DNA of 64,000 bases from Phoronis australis (lineage: Eukaryota; Phoronida; Phoronidae). This document shows positions 9,955 through 21,508 of this stretch, one piece after another. The DNA lies in contig NMRA01000814.1 of the NCBI GenBank assembly GCA_002633005.1, positions 7,515-71,514 of the forward strand, in the 5' to 3' direction. Under the pieces are notes generated by a model. It saw only the letters and a program-made list of their open reading frames with translations. It did not search any database and was not told the origin of the DNA. The translations under genes and the position numbers were made by a program. Each line of letters begins with the position of its first letter. Positions within the stretch are counted from its first letter, which is position 1.

Positions 9955-10552
9955 CCACAACCATATCCAGATATTTCAGTTGTGAGGGCAGCCTGGTCAC
10001 GGACTTACGTGTGTACGTAGAATGAATTTGCAAGAAAGTTGTATTGGAAAATTTTTTTCTGAGTGAGGAAAAAATCGGCATTTCCGCTCCCTCTAACTCC
10101 ACCCCTGTTTGGCATGGGCACTGTATTATTGGCGCCATTAATTCAGGTTGGTAGCCTACACGTACTTATGGTGGTTTCATCACCCAAATTTTTCCCCTTA
10201 TTGTGTCCGTCACGAGTCTGGACGTGAATAGTTAACAGTCGCTGTACTGCAATAATTCCTATCCGTATCACCAGGAAGAGATAACCAGGAAGGGACAACT
10301 GTTTTAGCGCATTTTAACGTGATTTGAAACGTGATTTTAAAAGTAAATGTTCAAGTTATATGGAATCCAAGCATTAGTTTTGAAAGATTAACTCTTTAGC
10401 TATAAAATAACACCACTTTGGTCCTCAAAGACTGCATATTACTGGCACTGGGATGCTTTGAACGTGACATGCTTTACCCTTACAAAAGATGCCTCTTCCC
10501 AGGCATGTACTCGGGCATGAGCCTCTTTTTTGAACCAACAGATGTCACTTCT

Positions 10553-10620
10553 ATATGCAAATGAGGCTCGCATCTCCTACGTCATATGACGTCATACGAT
10601 GTCATACGACGCAAACTTCC
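10553..10620. promoter_or_regulatory. Octamer and palindromic CRE-like sites
   Basis: ATGCAAAT (octamer) is followed by ACGTCATATGACGTCATACG, which contains a full TGACGTCA palindrome and two further half-sites. A second TATGCAAATGAGG lies at 15601-15614 in the same element. The cluster may be a promoter for the element's plus-strand ORF at 11149; this is inference. Confidence 0.35.
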
Positions 10621-10910
10621 AATTTGAACCCTCCGGTGCCTATAGCGAATGACTTGAAACGCAGTTCTACCTGATTGGGCAGATCTAAGAAAATTAAGAA
10701 CTCACACAAGTCAATGTTCAAAGAACATTGAATGGTTTCACATGAAAATACATTTAATTGTATTTGGATACGCTTGCATATGTGTAAGCGTGGACTTTGT
10801 CATTTTGCTTAAATCCAGAATTAGAAGCAGGTGTTAGTCAAGAAATTAGCTGCTTCCGCCACGGGTGGCAGGTGTCGTGGCGTGCGAGTCGCCGGAAAGT
10901 CCGATCCATG

Positions 10911-11014
10911 CATGCGCAATTCGACGAACTAATGCTAGTCGCTGGTCAACTCCGCTATGATTCATGCGCAATTCGAAGAACTAATGCTAGTCGCTGGTCA
11001 GCTCCGCTTTGATT
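10911..11014. repeat. 52 bp tandem duplication
   Basis: Two copies of a unit containing CATGCGCAATTCGA and CTAATGCTAGTCGCTGGTCA, about 95 percent identical, so it is a recent duplication. Confidence 0.85.
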
Positions 11015-11148
11015 CATTTGAGACGTGCGGCTTAGCTCGAACCCGTTGTACCCGTGTTCTGGCTCCAAGGTCGTTCTGTTTCATTGACCCAGTTTCGGGA
11101 AAAGTTTATTTTAATGCGGTTATTTCCTGAAGATTTTTTTTGAAAGAT

Positions 11149-11544
11149 ATGATCCCGAAATCCTTGGCCTATAGAGCTGTTGAAACACAGGCATCACTGG
11201 TCCAGCTTCCGGCTGCCGCCGGGCGGCTGGGGAAAATGCTATGGAACGCGTGTCCCAAAAATGCACACACTTCAACTCCTACAGTTCAAGTTCTTTTCCC
11301 GTCAATCACTGTGCGCGGATTCTACACGGGCAGCCAACACCTTATTTTTAACGTGGGGGCGTCACTGAGTCACGACGTGTCCAGCCTTTGCAGTATGCAC
11401 GGGAATGTCAGCAAACGATTCGGTTTAGAAGAACCTAAATTCATTGCACAATACTACTGGGAACTACAAGCACCAAGGAAATGCAAAGACAATCTTTCCA
11501 AATTTACGAGCAATGACTTGGATTTCTTTTTCGATCCGATCTAA
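11149..11544 (+). CDS. Unrecognised ORF inside TIR element
   Basis: An open frame of about 131 codons from the first ATG (the open frame itself extends further upstream without an ATG) to a stop at 11542-11544. Composition is ordinary for a globular protein (LVQLPAAAGRLGK; KFIAQYYWELQ) and no domain is recognised. It sits inside the 10271-15909 element on the plus strand, followed by the nested THAP element, and it could be a remnant of the element's own gene. It is not flanked by clear splice sites. Chance ORF is possible. Confidence 0.3.
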   Translation: MIPKSLAYRAVETQASLVQLPAAAGRLGKMLWNACPKNAHTSTPTVQVLFPSITVRGFYTGSQHLIFNVGASLSHDVSSLCSMHGNVSKRFGLEEPKFIAQYYWELQAPRKCKDNLSKFTSNDLDFFFDPI

Positions 11545-12098
11545 GGTTTGTAAATTTTTGAATTTCTTTAGTCTATTTTTTTTAAATTCAATACATTCAT
11601 GAACATCACTGTTATCGTTTAGAGTCCTTCTTTGCGATATGGTGGTCTGATGATGGTTGGAATTTTTGCAAGTCCGTCGTTCAGCCCTCAACTAAGTTCA
11701 GTGACGCATCGCCATTTCTTACAAGACAGCTCCTGTGCTGTGCACGAATGTTTTGTGTTTTTGATGAATTTGAAATCTCAACTTCCCCTCGTGAGTAGTT
11801 GGCAGTGTCATGTCGGAGGTGTATAGAGGGCGCAGCACTGAAAAAAGTGGGGGCTAAAGCCCCCTCAGCCCCCCTGCAGTGCACAGCCTATGGACCACTG
11901 AAAAACTTGAACTGAATAAAAGGAGAATGCCACCCGATTTAATTAGTCTTTTTTGCCTTATTAATTGGTCTATATCCACATCGCCTCGCACACGGTCGAC
12001 CTTGTCTTGCCAAGAGGTGTTTCGTTAACCTGTGAGGAAGGTGAGAAACGACGCTAGCGACGTCAGTGGTTCATCTGCACTAAATGAGAGTGAATGCC

Positions 12099-12305
12099 GC
12101 TATGTTGCGGTGCATCGTTCCCGCTTGTGCGAGCTATGCAGCTGCGAGGAAAGCGGGAATATCGTTTTTTCGACTTCCTCGAGAGTCCGAAATGTTTAGG
12201 AAGTGGATCGCAGTAGTGAAGAATGAAAAGTACGCTGTAAATAGCAAGTATGAGGCCGTGGAACATCTCCTTGTCTGTGGCCTGCAGTGGTCGACAGCCG
12301 CGTGA
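12099..12305 (+). pseudogene. THAP zinc-finger fragment (copy A)
   Basis: The frame reads an initial Cys pair (CIVPAC), then FFRLPRESEMFRKWIAVV, then AVNSKYEAVEHLLVCGLQ. The C-x3-C start, the RLP/RFP block, the invariant W and the late Cys follow the THAP layout, a DNA-binding domain of P-element-type transposases and host factors. The final C-x2-H is lost (VCGLQ), and the AVPxxF tail is absent. The same loss is in copy B, so the defect predates the two insertions. Confidence 0.65.
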
Positions 12306-12860
12306 GTGCCTGACGAATCCCAGCTTGCCAAATAACTATCCCTACGTTCCGTTGTCTGAGCTTGTTCACGGCGCCTCTTTAGTATTTCTTCATCACTGTA
12401 TTCCTGTTCGAACTGATAGCCTGTGAAACCTAACGATCCACCTGCGAAGTCTTCGTCGGGACTGATGAGCTCTCGTCTAAGTCGCGGGGGATTGCGAGTT
12501 GCCATGTTGACGTTTATCACTGAGCTTTCTGTTTCAAAATGAATTATTCTCACCCTAACCAATATACTGAAACAAAGTCTGTCTCATTAGATGCAATTTG
12601 TAATGCCTTTGGAGTGTTCCTGAGTGCAAACATGATTTGAGAAGCCAGCAATGAATAAATCCCTGCGTTACCGGCTTTAAGTGCAATAAAACTAATTGAC
12701 GGGACACCGAGGCCGTGTGAGCTCATGCTAATTTAGTGTTAGATGGCAGAAACTGTTGTGAAACAACTCGATTTCCATCCCACGGCCAGGTGTTAGGGGA
12801 ATCTTTATTTATATTTACATTATTCAAATAATGATTGTCAATGTACAGCTTCTGCCCTGA

Positions 12861-13108
12861 CCATGCGCGCACCCAGGGGGGCTCGGGGGCTCGAACGAGC
12901 TAGGGCAAAGTGGCGAAGTGGACAAAAAGGTCCGCCTCTGGGAAACAAAAAGTCCGAGAAAATGAGACTAAAGTCCTCTAAATAAGCACAATCGCGCAGT
13001 TCACAGTGGTGCCCCGTTTTTTTTAACTCACCCGCTTTTTTTGTTACCAAAACGTCCACAACGTCAGAAATTCGAGCCCCCCCATATTGAAGGCTGGGTG
13101 TGCGCATG
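12861..13108. mobile_element. MITE, CATGCGC family, nested in THAP element
   Basis: Comparison with the uninterrupted copy B gives exact limits. Copy B reads CTGACGG where copy A has CTGA, 248 bp, CTGA, CGG. The target duplication is therefore CTGA (12857-12860 and 13109-13112). The ends are inverted: CATGCGCGCACCCAG and CTGGGTGTGCGCATG. There is no coding capacity. Confidence 0.85.
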
Positions 13109-13867
13109 CTGACGGTGCTGTGGACAAAGCGGAATCTGAATTCGCGGCCCCGACGAGTAAGTAGATTTGCAGTTTCGTGGCTAATTCACCAACATAATCA
13201 CGTGCACATTACTTTGGCTCACTAGTATAGTATTTTCCTGACTAGAAGTTTAGTTTCCAACTTTGGCTGGTTTATGTTCGTGATGTCTGATCAGTTTCCG
13301 AGCCACTGGTCGGGATAACGAGTCAATCCGGCCGGCCGCGACGGGCCTGACCGGGCTCCGAGCCACTGGCCAGGATAACGAGCGTTTTGCGTGTTTAGAA
13401 CTCAAAAAATCACAATTCTAAACAACACAGACTAGGTTCTCCTGTCTGTATCTCACGGAAAAATACTTCGAATTTATCTCCGAAAAGACCCCAAACTCCT
13501 GCTACGGACCTTATTGGAATGCCGAGCCGTTGTAGGCTACGGCCGTGTCCAAATACCAATAAATCCGTAACAGCGAAATAAAACAACACGTTTTTATACG
13601 AACTCTGTGTATTTTTAAGGGTTTTACATCGAAGTTTGATGATTTATTGGTGTAAAACGATGAATTCAAGCGATAAGCTGACACCAGTAACCCGTGTTGT
13701 GAACTGCTGAACAGACTGCGTGTGAAACCAATTACGTCATTGGATAATTTCAAAACCTCAGTCTGCCGTCAGGTGTCAGGTAACGCAACCGCGCGTGCCG
13801 TTATGGAGTAGAACTACTCGATCTAAATTGATACAAATTAGGTTGTTTTTGGGTGGCATGCTCCTTT

Positions 13868-14170
13868 AATACGCTCCGCAAAATTTTTGCTGTACAAATT
13901 TTCTCGAATTTTCGAAATACATTTATGAATGGTTAAGTGCACATTTTCAAGAGCGCTTAGACGACCTATGCTGCAAAAACGGAGACCCTAACAACAATTG
14001 TCCTGGTCAGGGCCCTCAAATGGTAAACCATACACTGATACCGAGTTTCCAAAGTTCTCTTGAGTTTTCTCTCTGATCAGTATTCGAAGTCTTTCCTTTT
14101 TGTCTTTCCCCATCCCCACACCTTTGTCGGTTGCCATGGTTTAACCCTGAGGCATGCAATTTTTTTGGGG
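13868..14170. repeat. Dispersed repeat with ORF remnant, copy 2 (inverted)
   Basis: Reverse complement of 5085-5400 with moderate divergence. It directly abuts the right end of THAP element copy A. Confidence 0.6.
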
Positions 14171-14513
14171 TGGCACTCGCCCTCCCCCCGCTTACTAAGG
14201 TCCTGATGCAAGGAGTCCATCGTTGGTCCAAGGTCAATGTTGTGTTTCAACACGCACTCGTTGTATAGCTTGAGCATTAAATTAAAGGTTTAAGAAATAC
14301 AGGAGCAGTTTTGCGCATTTAATTGTGCGTGTAAAAGGTTTTATGGATTCGTACCGAATTTGTTGCTGCAACTTGTCTCATGGGCCTGTACCCGGCGCGT
14401 GATCACAAATGTGGACACTAATTCGGCTATTGCGCAAGTCGACTGTAGCAAGGTGGCCAGTGAAAATGTAAGGCAGCAGGCCAGTGGGCGTGTGTGCTTT
14501 CTAGTCTCTTATT

Positions 14514-15140
14514 ATGAAAACCATTGAAGGCAATTATCAGCACCTGCAAACAAGAATTTTGAAGTATGGAGAATTTCAACAGGAGTTTGCTGTAGACTTA
14601 CTCGCGAAGCTGCAGACATTCCAGCCACGGTTACTGCCGGTCCTTCGAAGCAATTATAGCCCATATATACGATTTTTTAAGAATGGCAAGGGTGCGTTTT
14701 GTGTTGACGGAAATGTCCATTGCGTCGAGGAATCTGAGGCATTTAATGATGAACAACTGTTGTGGCTTAATTTGGAAAAACACTTAGCAAAACTAACTTC
14801 CAAGTATGCATACTGTGGCGGAATTAAGAAATACGATTATGGCAGTGCTAACTGTAGCAGAGCCACAAAGTGTGCTAAAATGGTAGGAAATTAGGCATAA
14901 CATTTCTGTAGCAGATAAAAGGTTGATTGGCGCAGGAAAAGGCCGAGGTCTTCAATGCTCAGAAAGATTTTGGCAGGCAAGAGACTTGCCAAGAAAATGA
15001 CACAGCTGAGTCCGGGCATTCTAAAGGAAAGAACTGCAGCCAATTCCAGTTACTCGGTGCAACTTCTCTCACCCGACGGCGTTGTTTCACGATACCGCAA
15101 CCTCAAACAACGTCAAAGAAACGAAACGCGTAGGGTGAGA
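14514..15140 (+). CDS. Unrecognised ORF pair, possibly one spliced gene
   Basis: An ATG-initiated frame of 127 codons (14514-14894) contains Cys and His pairs (FCVDGNVHCVEE; YAYCGG; SANCSRATKC). At 14882/14883 a GTAGGA donor is possible. A possible acceptor at 14920-14921 reopens the same phase into a basic segment, VDWRRKRPRSSMLRKILAGK, open to about 15140. The implied intron is only 39 bp, at the lower limit for animals. The two frames may instead be one gene broken by a small change. It lies inside the 10271-15909 TIR element and could encode its DNA-binding or accessory protein. No known family is recognised. Confidence 0.35.
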
Positions 15141-15914
15141 TATTTCAGAGTATTAATATTTATTCTTGGATACAGGTGTCCAACTCAAAATGAATAACCC
15201 ACGGTCATTCTTTATGCCGATAGCAATGTTTTCGCCAACTGAAGGAGAACAGGAATCATAGACATCCCGTGCACTCCGTCTATGGTGATCTGACACTTCA
15301 AACTTTCAACACGATAGGTAGCCGCAGAAAGTTCGATGTTGACCTCATTCTAATCTTCTCTGCAATCCACAGTCTGGGGACGAAAACAATTCAAAACCGC
15401 TCCTCGAAATAGGGCTTGCTTAGTTGGAATTCAGAACTGCGGTCATGAGAGTGTTTTCACCTCCTGATTGCGAAGCGATCGAGTTAGCTGTGGTATCTTC
15501 ATCAGCGCGTGCTCTCAACGGGAGGTCACCGCTTTATGCACTCAAGCGGTCGACAACAACTAAACTGACGAGAGTCTCATAACTCCCACAAGCAAATTTG
15601 ATATGCAAATGAGGGAGTACTTGACTACTGCGCCATCTATACATCGACGGAAAAGCTTAAATACCCGTGACTGCGTGTGGGAAATTGCGATTGCGTGCGC
15701 TGAAGTCGATATTTTCAAAGTACAATTACACCACTGTTTAAGGTTGAAAAGTGAGTTTTTTTGATATCCTTCTATAGGAAAAGCTTTAATCTCTCTGATA
15801 AAATCATCTGTCTCCTTTTAAACGAAACTTAAGTCCTCAAATTAGTCCGGGGAAGGAGGCCAAAAACGGCGGTTTAGGTAGTTGTCCCTTCCTGGTTGTC
15901 TCTTCCTGGTATCA

Positions 15915-17290
15915 CGTAATGAAACTGCTTCGTTGTTATTCGTTTGCTACTGCCAAAATTACATTGCATTAAAGATAACGAATCCTCTGTTAATAATTTA
16001 TTTTACACAAAACTGGCGGTCCCGTCATCTGATATGTACTGAATAATTTGACAAACACACCATAGGCCTCGCCCACTGTCCGAGACCAACAGATTTTTTT
16101 GGTGTAGTCGGATATTTCACTGGAACTTTCTTACTGCATCATTCAATAACAAAAGGCTTGGAAAAAGTTGTCATAAGAGCAAGAGGTGTATCCAAGACCG
16201 TCTTAACAATATCATGGTCCCCCGGACACAGCAGTTCACTGGGGCCTCTCGTATGACAACCAAATGTTTTTTCAATAAAAACGTAAACTGTGTACCAACA
16301 AAAGATGTGTATTCATCGATAAACTAACTGGTATGCCTGTAGCGCTGCTCATCAAGTAGATGTATATTTATCGATAGACTAACTGATATAGCTGTAGCAC
16401 TGATCATCAATAAATTGACTGACAAGTTACATGTTTGAACAGCATCAATAAATGGAGTATTACTAACACCGAATGGATTTTCGTTCATTGTATCAACTTT
16501 CCACGAAATTTAACTCCTTCCAAAACACTTAACCTAACCTTAAACAAAACGCTGGAAGCCTTATTTTAAAACATTTATTCAGGGAGTCCGGCACAGTAAG
16601 GATCAAATAGTGGCTAGGTTGTCAACACGTCACCAAGATTTCTGTTTACGAGCTGACAGCCTTTCTACAATACAGTTGAAAAACGATAGCACCGCAACCA
16701 ATAAAGGTCTGTAATAAACAAAATATATCAAATTACCCAATTCTTGCATGCCAGTGATAAATGAAACTTTGTTATCAAAGCTCTCTCGCATAAACCTGCA
16801 CCAGAGGCTTGAGGAGAATTTTGTCTTTCCTTGTCACAACCACAGACGAAATGGCACGTGCACGTGGTACTCGAGCAGCAAAATGGAAGTTAATAGTCGG
16901 TGGGCCAGATTTTGTAGGGCCTCTAGAAAATGGTTTTTGTGAGTACTTTAGGGGGGCAATTTTATTTTGGTGTTTTTTAATTCATTTATTAGAGTGTTTT
17001 CAAAATCTAAAAAGTTCCCACATATAAAGTTGCACATTTTTGAGAAATTTGAGTTTGAAGTTACATAATAATCACCAAAGAGCTTAGTAAACTTATATTT
17101 GTAAAACAACAATTTTGGTGACTTTTTCGTAAAACAAGTAATATGGTCCCATCAGTGCCATTGTATTGAACAATATTACACTCACATTACACGTTTTACT
17201 ATTGTAAATTAATTGTAAACAGTGAAATTTAAAAAACGTAAAGAGACACCTAGTGGCAAAAATGCAAACTAAGTCTGAATGTTACTAGGA
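15915..17290. other. No gene confidently recognised
   Basis: AT-rich intergenic or intronic sequence. 16340-16400 holds a short duplication of ATCGATARACTAACTG. A frame at 16809-16930 (GTRAAKWKLIVGGPDFVG) is preceded by a possible acceptor but has no recognisable domain. Confidence 0.4.
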
Positions 17291-17292
17291 AG

Positions 17293-17447
17293 TTATTCTG
17301 GCATTGTCAGGCAACAAAAATAACACAAAACACTTGAGACTGGAGTACTGCCACTGCTGTCTGGCTCTACGTGGATTGGAACAGCGGCCTTTGTGCTAGC
17401 GGTTGTTGTCGGTGATAATCTTCCACCTGAGGTAGCCTTAGTAAGAG
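17293..17447 (-). CDS. Last exon of sushi-domain gene
   Basis: On the minus strand the acceptor TTTTTCTTCAG is followed by about 50 codons to a stop at 17293-17295. It enters in phase 1, matching the phase-1 donor of the sushi exon at 17764. The encoded tail is rich in Thr, Ser and Pro (SPTTTASTKAAVP), like an O-glycosylated stalk, and ends in a short cysteine-containing segment (VLCYFCCL). No convincing transmembrane helix follows, so the product may be secreted, or a further splice form exists. Confidence 0.6.
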
Positions 17448-17763
17448 CTGAAGAAAAATTATAGTGTACAGAAAACCTCCAACAAATAAAAGCCGGAGAA
17501 AGGCACCAGGGAAAATCATCATGGAACATTCACATTCTTTGAGTGGAGTTAGTGCATTTGCCGAATAATCAACCACTTGGTGTCCATCAGTTTTGTAAAG
17601 ACGTCAGGCTCGTGGAAGATTAAGTTTTACACTGAAGCAGACTGATTTCGAGAGAAAGGTGCCACGTCATAAGCCTAAAGCGACACTCAACGATTGGTCG
17701 CAACCATGCCTAAAGCTATGCGGATCAATTCTACCTCACCAGACCCCAAGACAGATCAATTAC

Positions 17764-18015
17764 CAGCGTGTGTCAAGTGCGCACTAGTGGTAGGTGCAGG
17801 TAGGCAAGCATCCGGGAAGTTATCTAGTACGCGCGACGCTCTGCATTGACTTTGTTTGACATGGGCGCCGTCTGGCCAACGATATCCTTGTATACACTGT
17901 ACTGTTAACGCTTCGCCGACTGGCACGGTAAATACTTGTGTGCTCTGAGATCGCCGGCCGCCATACTCCCCGTAATAAAACATATTGGCAGGGATATTAC
18001 CCTTACAAGTGGTAT
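17764..18015 (-). CDS. Sushi/CCP domain exon
   Basis: A 252 bp exon on the minus strand, with acceptor CTTTTCAG at 18016 and donor G|GTAATT at 17763. It is symmetrical, phase 1-1, as sushi exons usually are. It has the four expected cysteines: TTCKGN, then LTVQC, then KQSQC, then PDACLP. It also has the VGEALTVQCIQGY block that corresponds to the G-x-x-V-x-x-x-C-x-x-G-Y core. Sushi modules act in complement control, adhesion and other extracellular proteins. The tryptophan before the last Cys is not evident, and the spacing between Cys1 and Cys2 is long. Upstream exons at higher coordinates were not identified. Confidence 0.75.
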
Positions 18016-19121
18016 CTGAAAAGACGAAGGAACATTAATGGCGCCATGCTACTGACTCCCGTGTATTCCAAAAACAATAAAATGCTACATGTGGCGCCAA
18101 CGGACCTCAGATTGGCAAACTGGGAAAATGACTAGTCTTCACGAAGTCGCCACTGCGATTATCAAAAGTTAGACAATAGTTTCCCCTAAATTCGTTTCAA
18201 AGTTCGTGCTGACTTACAAACTTTAAATTACTAACAATGTTCCTAGATTTATTACCTTTGATTCACAACTGTTTCATTTATTGCCTCAAAGTCAGTGCAT
18301 TTGGCACTACAGCAGCCACCGCACATCAAACGCGTAACCACAGTTTTTTCTACGCGCGTATTTCAAACATCGTGAATTTTGTGAATTTTCTGGAAATTTC
18401 ATGACAGGTTAAAGTGAATTACTATGTACTGGACGTTGCGAGATGGTACTTTCGGCAGAAATTGTTTAAACGATATTTTTGACGAGCTTCGCGTTCCAGG
18501 CCTCTTTAAACTAAACGTCGAGCGCTGAACTGTGTGCATTGTAGACAATCCCCTGACTGCTTTAGACCTATAGCTAGCGCAGCGCAAGTCATAACTGCTT
18601 GTGACACCTGAGATATTTGAGTAAGAACACGGTAGCTTATAAATGAAATCCTATTAGTAGCTTACAACACATTGCAAAAGTTACCCTGCATAGTCTCCAA
18701 CCACTAAATTATGGCGGAACAACCGATGCATTATTTATTGGAAGATTCCGATTTGGGTTAACTTTATCAAAATATTCCTTCGCAACCGACTTTTTAGAGA
18801 AATGCTGCCATTTTGAATACTCTTACGATCAAGTCATTAAACACAATATCGTCAATTCAAATTTTATAGTAAAATTTGACAGCAAACTTTCAGTTCTAGA
18901 GCCAAAGAACCAGTTGGATGTAGTTTTACAAATAAGTAGGCCTGCAATCAATATGTCTTCAAAGCTGCTACAAATTGCAGAACAACAACCAACGGGCCCT
19001 CCGACACTAATGAACGTTTAAGCATTATTCATTTATTATTTGTGCAGAAATATTGACTTTCATGAGCAGACATGGAGATGAACATAAATGGAGTTAAAAT
19101 CAAGGATCAAGTGTTCTTATT
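18016..19121. other. No gene recognised
   Basis: Presumed intron of the sushi gene or intergenic sequence. Open frames on both strands are short and without domains. Confidence 0.4.
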
Positions 19122-20763
19122 AAAGGAGCATGCCACCCAAAAAACAACCTAATTTGTATCAATTTAGATCGAGTAATTCTACTCCATGACGACACGTACG
19201 GTTGCGTTACATGACACCTGACGGCAGACGGAGGTATTGAAATTATCCAATGACGTCATCGGTTTCACACGCAGTCTGTTCAACAGTTCACAACACGGGT
19301 TACTGGTGTCAGCTAATCGCTTGAAGTCATCGTTTAACACCAATAAATCATCAAACTTCGATGTAAAACCCTTAAAAATACACCGAGTTCTTATAAAAAC
19401 GTGTTGTTTTATTTCCCTCTTAGGGATTTATTGGTATTTGGACACACCGTAGCCTACAAAGTTTGGCAAGCCAATAAGGTCCGTAGCAGGAGTTTGGGGT
19501 CTGTTCGGAGACAATTTCGAAGTATTTTCCGTGAGATACAGACAGAAAACCTAGATCTGTGTTGTTTAGACTTGTGATTTTTTGAGTTCTAAACACAAAA
19601 TGCTTGTTATCCTGGCCAGTGGCTCGGAGCCCGATCACGCCCGTCGCGGCCAGTGGCTCGGAAACTGACCAGACATCACGAAAATAAACCCGCCAAAGTT
19701 TAGTGGAAACTAAACTTCCAGTCAAGAAAATACTATACTAGTGAGCCAAAGTAGTGAGCACTTGATTATGTTGGTGAATTAGCCACGAAACTGCAAATCT
19801 ACTTACTCGTCGGGGGCCGCGAATTCAGGTTCCGCTTTGGCCACAGCACCGTCAGGGCAGAAGTTGTACATTGACAATCATTATTTGAGTAATGTAAATG
19901 TAAATGTGAATGTAATTGTAAATAAAGATTCCCCTAACACCTGGCCGTGGGATGGAAATCGAGTTGTTTCACTACAGTTTCTGCCAGCAAACACTAAATT
20001 AGCATGAGCTCACACGGCCTCGGTGTCCCGTCAATTAGTTTTATTGCACCTAAAGCCGGTGCAAATCATTTGAACTCACGAACACTCTAAAGGCATTACA
20101 AATTGCATCTAATCAGACAGAGTTTGTTTCAGTTTTATATAAGTATTGGTTAGGGTAAGAATAATTCATTTTGAAACAGAACGCTCAGTAATTAACGCCA
20201 ACATGGCAACTCGCAATCTCGAGTTAGGACGAGCTAGAGCTCATCAGTCCCGACTTCGCAGGTGGATCGTTAAGTTTTACAGGCTATAAATTCGAACAGG
20301 AATACAGTGATGAAGAAATACTAGAGAGGCGCCGTGAACAAGCTCAGACAACGGAACGTATGGACTTATTTGGTAAGCCGGGCATTCGTCAGGCACTGTC
20401 GACGTCTGCAGGCCACAGACACGGAGATGTTTCACGCCCTCATACTTGCTATTTACAGCGTACATATCATTCTTCACTACCATGAGCCACTTCCTAAGTA
20501 TTTCGAACTCTCGAGGAAGTAAAAAAACGATATACCCGCTTTCCTCGCAACTGCTTAGTTCGGACAAGCGGTAACGATGCACCGCAACATTGCGGCATTC
20601 ACTCTGCATACGAACCACTTACGTCGCTATTGCGTTTCTCACCTTCCTCACAGGCTAACGCGACACCTTTTGGCAAGGTAAGGTCGACCATATGCGAGGC
20701 GAAGTGGATATAGACCGATTAAGACGGCAAAAAAGACTAATTAAATCGGGTGGCATTCTCCTT
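19122..20763. mobile_element. THAP-bearing DNA element, family 1, copy B
   Basis: Same family as copy A, in opposite orientation. It begins AAAGGAGCATGCCACCC and ends GGTGGCATTCTCCTT. It is collinear with copy A except for the MITE, and its sequence supplies the empty site for that MITE. Confidence 0.8.
20395..20600 (-). pseudogene. THAP zinc-finger fragment (copy B)
   Basis: It matches the copy A frame: LPREFEILRKWLMVVKN, then AVNSKYEGVKHLRVCGLQ. The N-terminal cysteine pair is disturbed by a frame change, so it is not functional. The frame lies near the right end, as expected for the inverted copy. Confidence 0.6.
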
Positions 20764-20765
20764 CA

Positions 20766-21250
20766 AGCTTATATACAGACGACACTTTCATTAGTTTAGA
20801 CGGCTCAAAAAAGTGTTTACCATGTACTTTAGACGTTTTGAATCTGTTTGAGGATTTCGCTGGCCTCCAGGTGAATATCGATAAAATTAGGAAACAATCA
20901 GGCTCAGTAGTATAGCCAACACGATGAACATAATTTCCGTCAATGAACGGACAACATGGATTAAAACAAGTTGATTTTCTTGCGAATTAACATCCAAGTT
21001 ATTTTGTACGCTATGGAAGATCTGAATTGGTTGGTGAGATTGGAAGATTTTGGAATAATTTTGAAAATTGGTACAAAAGAATTTTGACGCCTTTCGGGAG
21101 AATAACAGTAATCAAGGTCATGGCTATTTAAAAAACATGTACACCTTCTGGTATTCGTTTTGCCGTGGCCTTCAAAACACATTCTAGAAAAACTGAATTC
21201 AGCGTTTTTCAAATTCCCCTGGAAACGTCGTAGCGTTAAAATTAGGTGAC
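20766..21250 (+). pseudogene. LINE reverse transcriptase, C-terminal part
   Basis: It starts with the catalytic block YTDDTFISLDGS and continues to LNLFEDFAGLQVNIDKI. After frame changes, the thumb-region signature LTPFGRITVIK follows near 21080-21130. The layout is that of L1/Tx1-type non-LTR elements. Multiple stops and frameshifts make it dead. It directly follows THAP element copy B. Confidence 0.7.
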
Positions 21251-21383
21251 TTGATTTTCGCAGTAACATTTGCTTACATGCTTTGCAGCATTTTAAGCAG
21301 TGACACTGAGACACCTGTTGAAAACTCTACTATTCTATCCATGTAAACAGTCTTCTGTTTAAGACTGAAGTAAACATTTTTCA

Positions 21384-21508
21384 AAAAGCATTGAGTAACT
21401 GATTCCTCTATATTCACCAGGGTTTGATAAATCACCCTTTTATATAAAAGCATTGAGTAACTGATTCCTCTATATTCACCAGGGTTTGATAAATCACCCT
21501 TTTATATA
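21384..21508. repeat. 62 bp tandem duplication
   Basis: Two almost identical units containing GCATTGAGTAACTGATTCC and GGGTTTGATAAATCACCC. The second includes the end of the minus-strand LINE fragment. Confidence 0.85.

Larger units (their letters stand above)
11918..13867. mobile_element. THAP-bearing DNA element, family 1, copy A
   Basis: It starts AAAGGAGAATGCCACCC and ends with the inverted form (GGGTGGCATGCTCCTTT). The internal sequence is collinear, in reverse orientation, with copy B (19122-20763), and both ends match copy C (53282-54112). It carries a THAP-domain reading frame near its left end. A 248 bp MITE has inserted at 12861. It is non-autonomous because no transposase catalytic part is seen. 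Confidence 0.8.
10271..15909. mobile_element. 5.6 kb TIR element with 5 bp target duplication
   Basis: A 30 bp left end (10271-10300) and right end (15880-15909) are inverted repeats with one mismatch. TATCA stands directly outside both (10266-10270 and 15910-15914). Each end is itself a double direct repeat of about 14 bp: CCAGGAAGAGATAA then CCAGGAAGGGACAA. An alternative reading adds one A to the TIR and gives a 3 bp duplication (ATC). Inside are two unrecognised ORFs (11149-11544 and 14514-15140), a nested THAP-bearing element (11918-13867) and a nested MITE. A second locus with only the two ends is at 45507-45553. No known transposase domain is visible, so the superfamily is open. Confidence 0.8.

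Noticed and set aside
16809-17027. Coding exon with GTRAAKWKLIVGGPDFVG
   Set aside because: A possible acceptor precedes it, but the donor is weak, the length is short and no domain or neighbour supports it.
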